Source: Tetrastigma voinierianum (taxonomy: Eukaryota; Streptophyta; Magnoliopsida; Vitales; Vitaceae). Taken from it: 64,000 nucleotides of DNA. Where the stretch lies: assembly GCA_016808115.1 (NCBI GenBank), contig JAEQBH010000994.1, positions 171,663 to 235,662 on the forward strand, read 5' to 3'. This document shows positions 59,679 through 64,000 of the stretch, piece by piece. Position numbers and translations under genes: made by a program. Positions within the stretch are counted from its first letter, which is position 1. Each line of letters begins with the position of its first letter. Below the pieces are notes generated by a model. That model was not told the DNA's origin. It saw nothing but the letters and a program-made list of their open reading frames with translations, and ran no database searches.

Positions 59679-60260
59679 CTATACTTTCTTATCGAGAACT
59701 ATAAAAAGTCCACACTCTCGTTCCTTTAGGGTATCCGATAAACAAACATACTTGATGCAAGATTCCAACCTTGAGTCCTTTCTCAAGACATGCGCCGGAG
59801 CACCCCAGATACGAATATGGTTTAAACTAGGCTTGTGCCCGTTCCACAATTCAGTGGGAGTTTTAGAAACCGACTTAGAAGGAATCAATTTCAATAAGTA
59901 TGTAGCAGTCCTACAGGCATATCCCAAGCTTGATATAGGTAGAGATCAATAACTAAGCATCGATCTCACCGTAATACAGGAGAGTTTTATTTCTCCTTCT
60001 TGCAACTCCATTTCTTCGAGGTGTTCGGGGCTGGCAGTTGTGACTATCCCCTCTTTAGTTAAGTAAAGCAAACTCTCGGATAGGTATTCCGCCCGCCTCG
60101 GTCGAATCAGTGTTTGATATGGACTCCTAATTGCTTTTAACCTCGACATTATATTCTTGAAATTTATCAAAGTTCCGGACTTTTGGCGCGTAGGTAAGCA
60201 AAGCCATATCTTGGTAGTCATCACGTAAAGTGACAAAATACTCATACCCACCTACGGCTT
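59679..60260 (-). pseudogene. Copia 2 integrase, broken
   Basis: The core region reads as a diverged YVMTTKIWLCLP..KSGTLINFKN and RPRRAEYLSE, corresponding to the copia segment DDYSRYGYVYL..KSE and SDRGGEYL; the catalytic aspartate of SDRGGE is replaced (RPRRAE). The C-terminal part is better kept: AVRTATYLLKLIPSKSV-like sequence, TPTELWNGHKPSLNHIRIWG and APAHVLRKDSRLE (59750-59920). The two parts are in different frames. Confidence 0.82.
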
Positions 60261-60599
60261 GAACACGCATTGGTCGCATACATCGGTATGCACGATTCAA
60301 TGATTTGGTTGCGGTATCCTTTAGCCTTGAAGGGCCTCTTGGTCATTTACCTTCAAATAGGATTCACATTGGTATAGGTTCAAATGCTCTGAATTTAAAT
60401 CACTTTTCACCAAACCATGTATCCTTTAGGATTAATATGACCCTAATCGCAAATGCCAAAGGTAAGTTTCATTTGATACTCTTTTTTTCTTGGCAGGTGA
60501 TTATGTTCATTTTCCATGATTTCAATGGCATTTATATCACGGGACAAGGGACTTAAAAAATAGATTATTCATAAGATCAGGAACAAATAAAAAAGATTT

Positions 60600-61720
60600 A
60601 CTTCTTATTGAAAATGAGGAATTAGCTATGTCATCGAGCCGTGTTCAACTAAACAATGACAAAAACCAAATTCCTCTTGAAATCCAGAACGATAAACAAT
60701 CTTCTAAACATAAAGTCCTATTATTCTCAAAAAATGAACAAGCTGAGTCTATGGCCTTTACGGAGATTAGCTCCAGTTCCCAGTTGAAGTATCTTTGTCC
60801 TTCTTCAATAGGCGTGTTATGTTTGAACCCTTTGTAAGAGTAACAAACATGATTAGTGGCTCTGAATCAATGATCCATTTATCATTAAAATTCTCAGCTA
60901 AATAAGCCTCGATATGAGTAAATCACCCGTACACGGCTTTTGGTAGCCTTTAGGCAGTCTGTTTCGGTGTCCTTTTTATGCGCATGAAGCACTTGCCGCG
61001 GCTTCTTCATTGTCAATACGATTTGGTAGCTGACCCATCAGCACGCCTTCTTTTTCTTGTTCTTGTTTCCACCCTTAGGTTTCCCTTTAGGTTCGCGAGA
61101 ACCCTTCATAAAATTGATCTGCTGGCCTCTTTGAAACGTTGACACTCTCAAGCTCGGCCATCAATTGAGCGGAGTCGAGATCCATCTTATGCATGTGTAA
61201 TTGACTTTGGGCGGTTGGAAATGTTTAGGCGAGTGATTGCAAGATGAGATCTATCTTCATCTCCTTTGAAGTTTGCCCCCATCACTTCCGCTCGGCGATA
61301 GTGAAATCAACACTGGCAATGATCCTTCACACGCCCACCATATGTGTGTTAATCAAATCGGTGTGCTTGACTTGTCTCGAGAAGCGATTACTTTTAGCAA
61401 ACATCCCTTAGTGCAGACATTTTCTACTCCACTATCGAGAGGTGTTATTTCTTTGCCTCAAATGACCCACAACAACGTGAGGAATATAACACTTAGAAAG
61501 TAAAGTGTTTGCATTCTCCCAGAATCCCATGTTCTTGTTTTTTGTTATATCATTAGCACCGGCTTAGGGATAGGCGCCCAGGGTCGCTAGGACAAACTTG
61601 ATTTTCTCATAATCCCATAATGATGTATAAGTTGGTTTCCAATCTTCAAGTTATTTCCATCCAATGGTTTTGATTCAAAATCATAGCCTAAGCGGTTGAA
61701 AGATGCCATTTTACGAAGAA
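60600..61720 (-). pseudogene. Copia 2 gag and protease region, decayed
   Basis: Near 60850-60890 the minus strand reads DKWIIDS, the start of the protease active site. A one-base loss follows, so the next codons no longer give the expected GATNH. To the right, a lysine-rich stretch (about 61040-61090) fits the end of gag. No zinc knuckle could be read with confidence. Confidence 0.65.
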
Positions 61721-63276
61721 AAAAAAATTATATTGTACACTAATATTAACTCGTATATTATACAATAAACATATATTTAGTAAATCCAAAACAAAAATAT
61801 ATTTGCTGATTATTGTAAACAATAATTTAGTTTCCATAATAAATGCTCACGGTGGGCAAAACATTTATAACAAACTAAAACTTGATCATAAAATGAATAG
61901 TATCCAACTAAGTCAAGTCCCAAAAAAAATTGGGGTCGCTTACGGATCTTTGTCTGATCTTTTAGATAAAACCTTCCTAGATAATACACTTTCATTTCAA
62001 TCATTGTTCATATGGCCCATAATAATATTATTAGAGCCTCGTTGGGAGGTTAATAAAATTATCGCGGTTTTAAAACAAAATGAATCCTTGTTTAATTTTA
62101 AAATTCTCTTAATCTCTAAGAGTTGCCGGTGGTGGACCGGTCAATCTAATTAAGATTTTAAAATTATTTAGGTCCAATCCAATAAAACCTAATCATGATT
62201 ATCCGATAGGGCTTCACATGACCATTTTATTATTTGGACCCACAAAAATTAAGATTTTCATAATTATATTTATCTAGATTTAAAAAAAAAAATCAAAATT
62301 TAATTATGCACATGTATATCATTGATGCAAGATAATATGGCACCACCTAGTCTATATGTCATGTTATGCATAACTAAAAACTATGTTACCAAATATAATT
62401 TAATCATCCATGAATAAAAAAATAATAGATGAATAAATATAAAAGCCCCAATCCATGGTTTTCCTAAGAAAAAAAAAATCACATGCCCAATAACACTTGA
62501 GCCCACTGTTATTAATCTCGTCCAGCTCGTCCATTTGGGTTGATTTACAGGCTTGGAGGCTGAAGTGAAGAAGATTTGAGTTAAGGCGAGAAACTCTAAA
62601 CACACAACATGAAACCTAGTAGTCAAAACCATCATTTTGGTGCTGCCACCCGAATGGAGCCACCCGTGAAGCGCGGCGTGCGGAGGAGGAATGCGCAAAA
62701 TCCGGCGAGCCCTCTCCACGGCTCTCACGACACGAGTGGAGGCTGGTGACCGCAGCGCGGCCGCTTGTGGAGTGCGTGGGCGCGTCGGTAATGGTTCGAC
62801 CTGAAATTTTCAATGGCGTCGTCTCTTCCCGGCCTTCTAACCCGCAATGGCAGTTTATCATTTGGATGTCTGTAGCCTCTACGTGCGCATAAGCGATCTC
62901 GCGTGTACAGTGTTCTCCATGGGTTCTTCTTCTTCTTCGCTTCTGTTCTTCATTAGTATTCAAAATTTTACAAAAAATAATCCTATACCCTAATAGAATG
63001 GTGTACAAGAATTCTAGATGATTGAGAAAATAAATCAAGAAGGAAACCTAATCTTATGATTAACCTTATTTAAACCGATAAAATACCACGAAAACTCTAC
63101 CATGGATTGAAGGGCAAATCACAATTATTCAGTAACCATCCATAAAAAAATCATATTAAACATGTAAACATGCAAACATGCGAATCAACAATATAGAAAA
63201 TCTAGGTGCCATATTGCTAATCAAACACCAAAAGAGCACATGCGATGTTCTAATTTAATCTGAAGGCTCGTGCAAT
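61721..63276 (-). other. Copia 2 leader, with a 140-codon frame
   Basis: AT-rich to 62500, then a GC-richer patch (62630-62930). A minus-strand frame at 62616-63038 is open for 140 codons with an arginine run after NTNEEQ. It matches no copia protein known to me and lies in the untranslated leader position. Near 63262-63276 GGCTCGTGCAAT looks like a primer-binding site from which several bases were lost (compare GGCTCTGATACCAAT). Confidence 0.4.
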
Positions 63277-63660
63277 TGTAGGAATAATCAGCGGAAGCTA
63301 GAATCATCATGTGATTTAGAATATTCAATTTAATTACTAAACTAATATAACCAGTCAGATTGTACCTTGTGAATTTATGCGAGAAGTATGCACCTGAAGC
63401 TATGAGATCTTCCCGAGCTATTCTCGAGGTGATGGGACGATGTGGGCGCTTGAATCATTTAAGAAAAGATTTCTTTTCTCATTTATTCTCTAAAATTAAT
63501 TCATATTATTCTTAGGGTTGTATTATCTTTCTCTATTTATAGAGTACAAGCCACTAGAATCTTAATAATAATTGGGCCTCCACCTTGCCAAGACTGAGTC
63601 AGTATGTAATTAGATTTAGTGTTTTTAAAGCAGCTTGAGCTGTGTATATGAAATCCAACA
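63277..63660 (-). repeat. Copia 2 LTR (5' LTR of the element)
   Basis: TG..CA ends and 384 bases, as its partner. On minus, CTATAAATAG (63532-63541) is a good TATA box for the element promoter. Confidence 0.93.
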
Positions 63661-63665
63661 GTCTA

Positions 63666-64000
63666 CTCTTCTCTTAAATTGGCTTAGCGATTTCTTTTAA
63701 TAATTAAATTCCTGGGCAATTTGTTGTCGTTAAACTAGAAATTGGTTGCTGCTGAAGGTGAAATGTTTCATGATTTATGTATATGACTGTAAAAAGCGGC
63801 TTTAGGAGAAGAAGGATCACATTCATGGATTAATCCACCTTCAAAGATCTAACTGAAGGATCAAAGACACTATTGATACCTTTGATCTTATCCAAAAATA
63901 TCAACCACCTAATAAAAGACAATCTCATATATACATATCGGATTTTTTTCTCTGTTTTTTTTTCTGTTTTTGGCGCTTCTTGTTTACTTCTTTCTTTCCA
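63666..64000. other. Right flank of copia 2
   Basis: No gene recognised. It ends in a T-rich stretch at the window edge. Confidence 0.4.

Larger units (their letters stand above)
56472..63660 (-). mobile_element. Ty1/copia element 2, structurally complete, with target duplication
   Basis: Two 384-base LTRs (56472-56855 and 63277-63660), each TGTAGG..CAACA on plus, enclose a minus-strand element. GTCTA stands directly outside both ends (56467-56471 and 63661-63665), an exact 5-bp target duplication. The purine tract AAGGGAGAT (minus, 56856-56864) adjoins the 3' LTR. From right to left come a leader, gag, protease, integrase, RT and RNase H. All are frameshifted. It is 7,189 bases long, within the range of plant copia elements. 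Confidence 0.93.

Noticed and set aside
61803..62153. 116-codon plus-strand frame inside copia 2
   Set aside because: Antisense to the element in its AT-rich leader/gag zone, with no protein similarity seen.

Overview
The window is nuclear DNA from a flowering plant. Genes have GT..AG introns, the background is very AT-rich, and most of it is recognisably plant mobile DNA: Ty3/gypsy and Ty1/copia LTR retrotransposons, a TRIM-like remnant, a Mutator-like transposase, a plant-mobile-domain (PMD) element and a CACTA element. The LTR types suggest a eudicot, perhaps a cucurbit; that is inference, since nothing here identifies the species. No bacterial or organellar features were seen.

Layout. 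1-2.6 kb: decayed 3' end of a gypsy element (integrase C-terminus plus 3' LTR). 2.95-3.1 kb: small NLR leucine-rich-repeat scrap. 3.2-8.2 kb: nested insertions, with a TRIM-like element broken by an unclassified element that itself holds a perfect solo gypsy LTR (6134-7950, target duplication ATAAG). 8.2-11 kb: 3' end of a second gypsy element. 11-15 kb: AT-rich repeats. 15-17.2 kb: CC-NBS-LRR pseudogene on the minus strand. 17.7-18.2 kb: repeat A. 20.4-22.9 kb: broken MULE transposase with SWIM zinc finger, followed at 24 kb by a broken, intron-containing Rab7-type GTPase fragment. 28.1-32.1 kb: element with inverted CCCTAAAA-type ends, an 11-bp flanking direct repeat and a broken PMD gene inside. 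32.5-34.2 kb: the only gene-like island, with a small arabinogalactan-peptide-like gene (minus), an orphan exon and a PEX1 exon fragment. 35-50.6 kb: two copies of a composite A-B-C repeat, one split by a 7.6-kb copia element. 50.6-56.1 kb: CACTA-type element carrying a broken copy of an Alba-domain (At2g34160-type) gene with introns. 56.5-63.7 kb: structurally complete but coding-dead copia element with 384-bp LTRs and target duplication GTCTA.

The only reading frame that looks intact and host-functional is the 65-residue arabinogalactan-peptide-like gene. Everything else of recognised origin is frameshifted, truncated or repeat-derived. The most interesting features are the two transposons associated with host-type gene sequence (CACTA with Alba; PMD element with telomere-like inverted ends), followed by the Rab7 fragment next to the MULE. 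All identifications are from reading the sequence; no database search was run.
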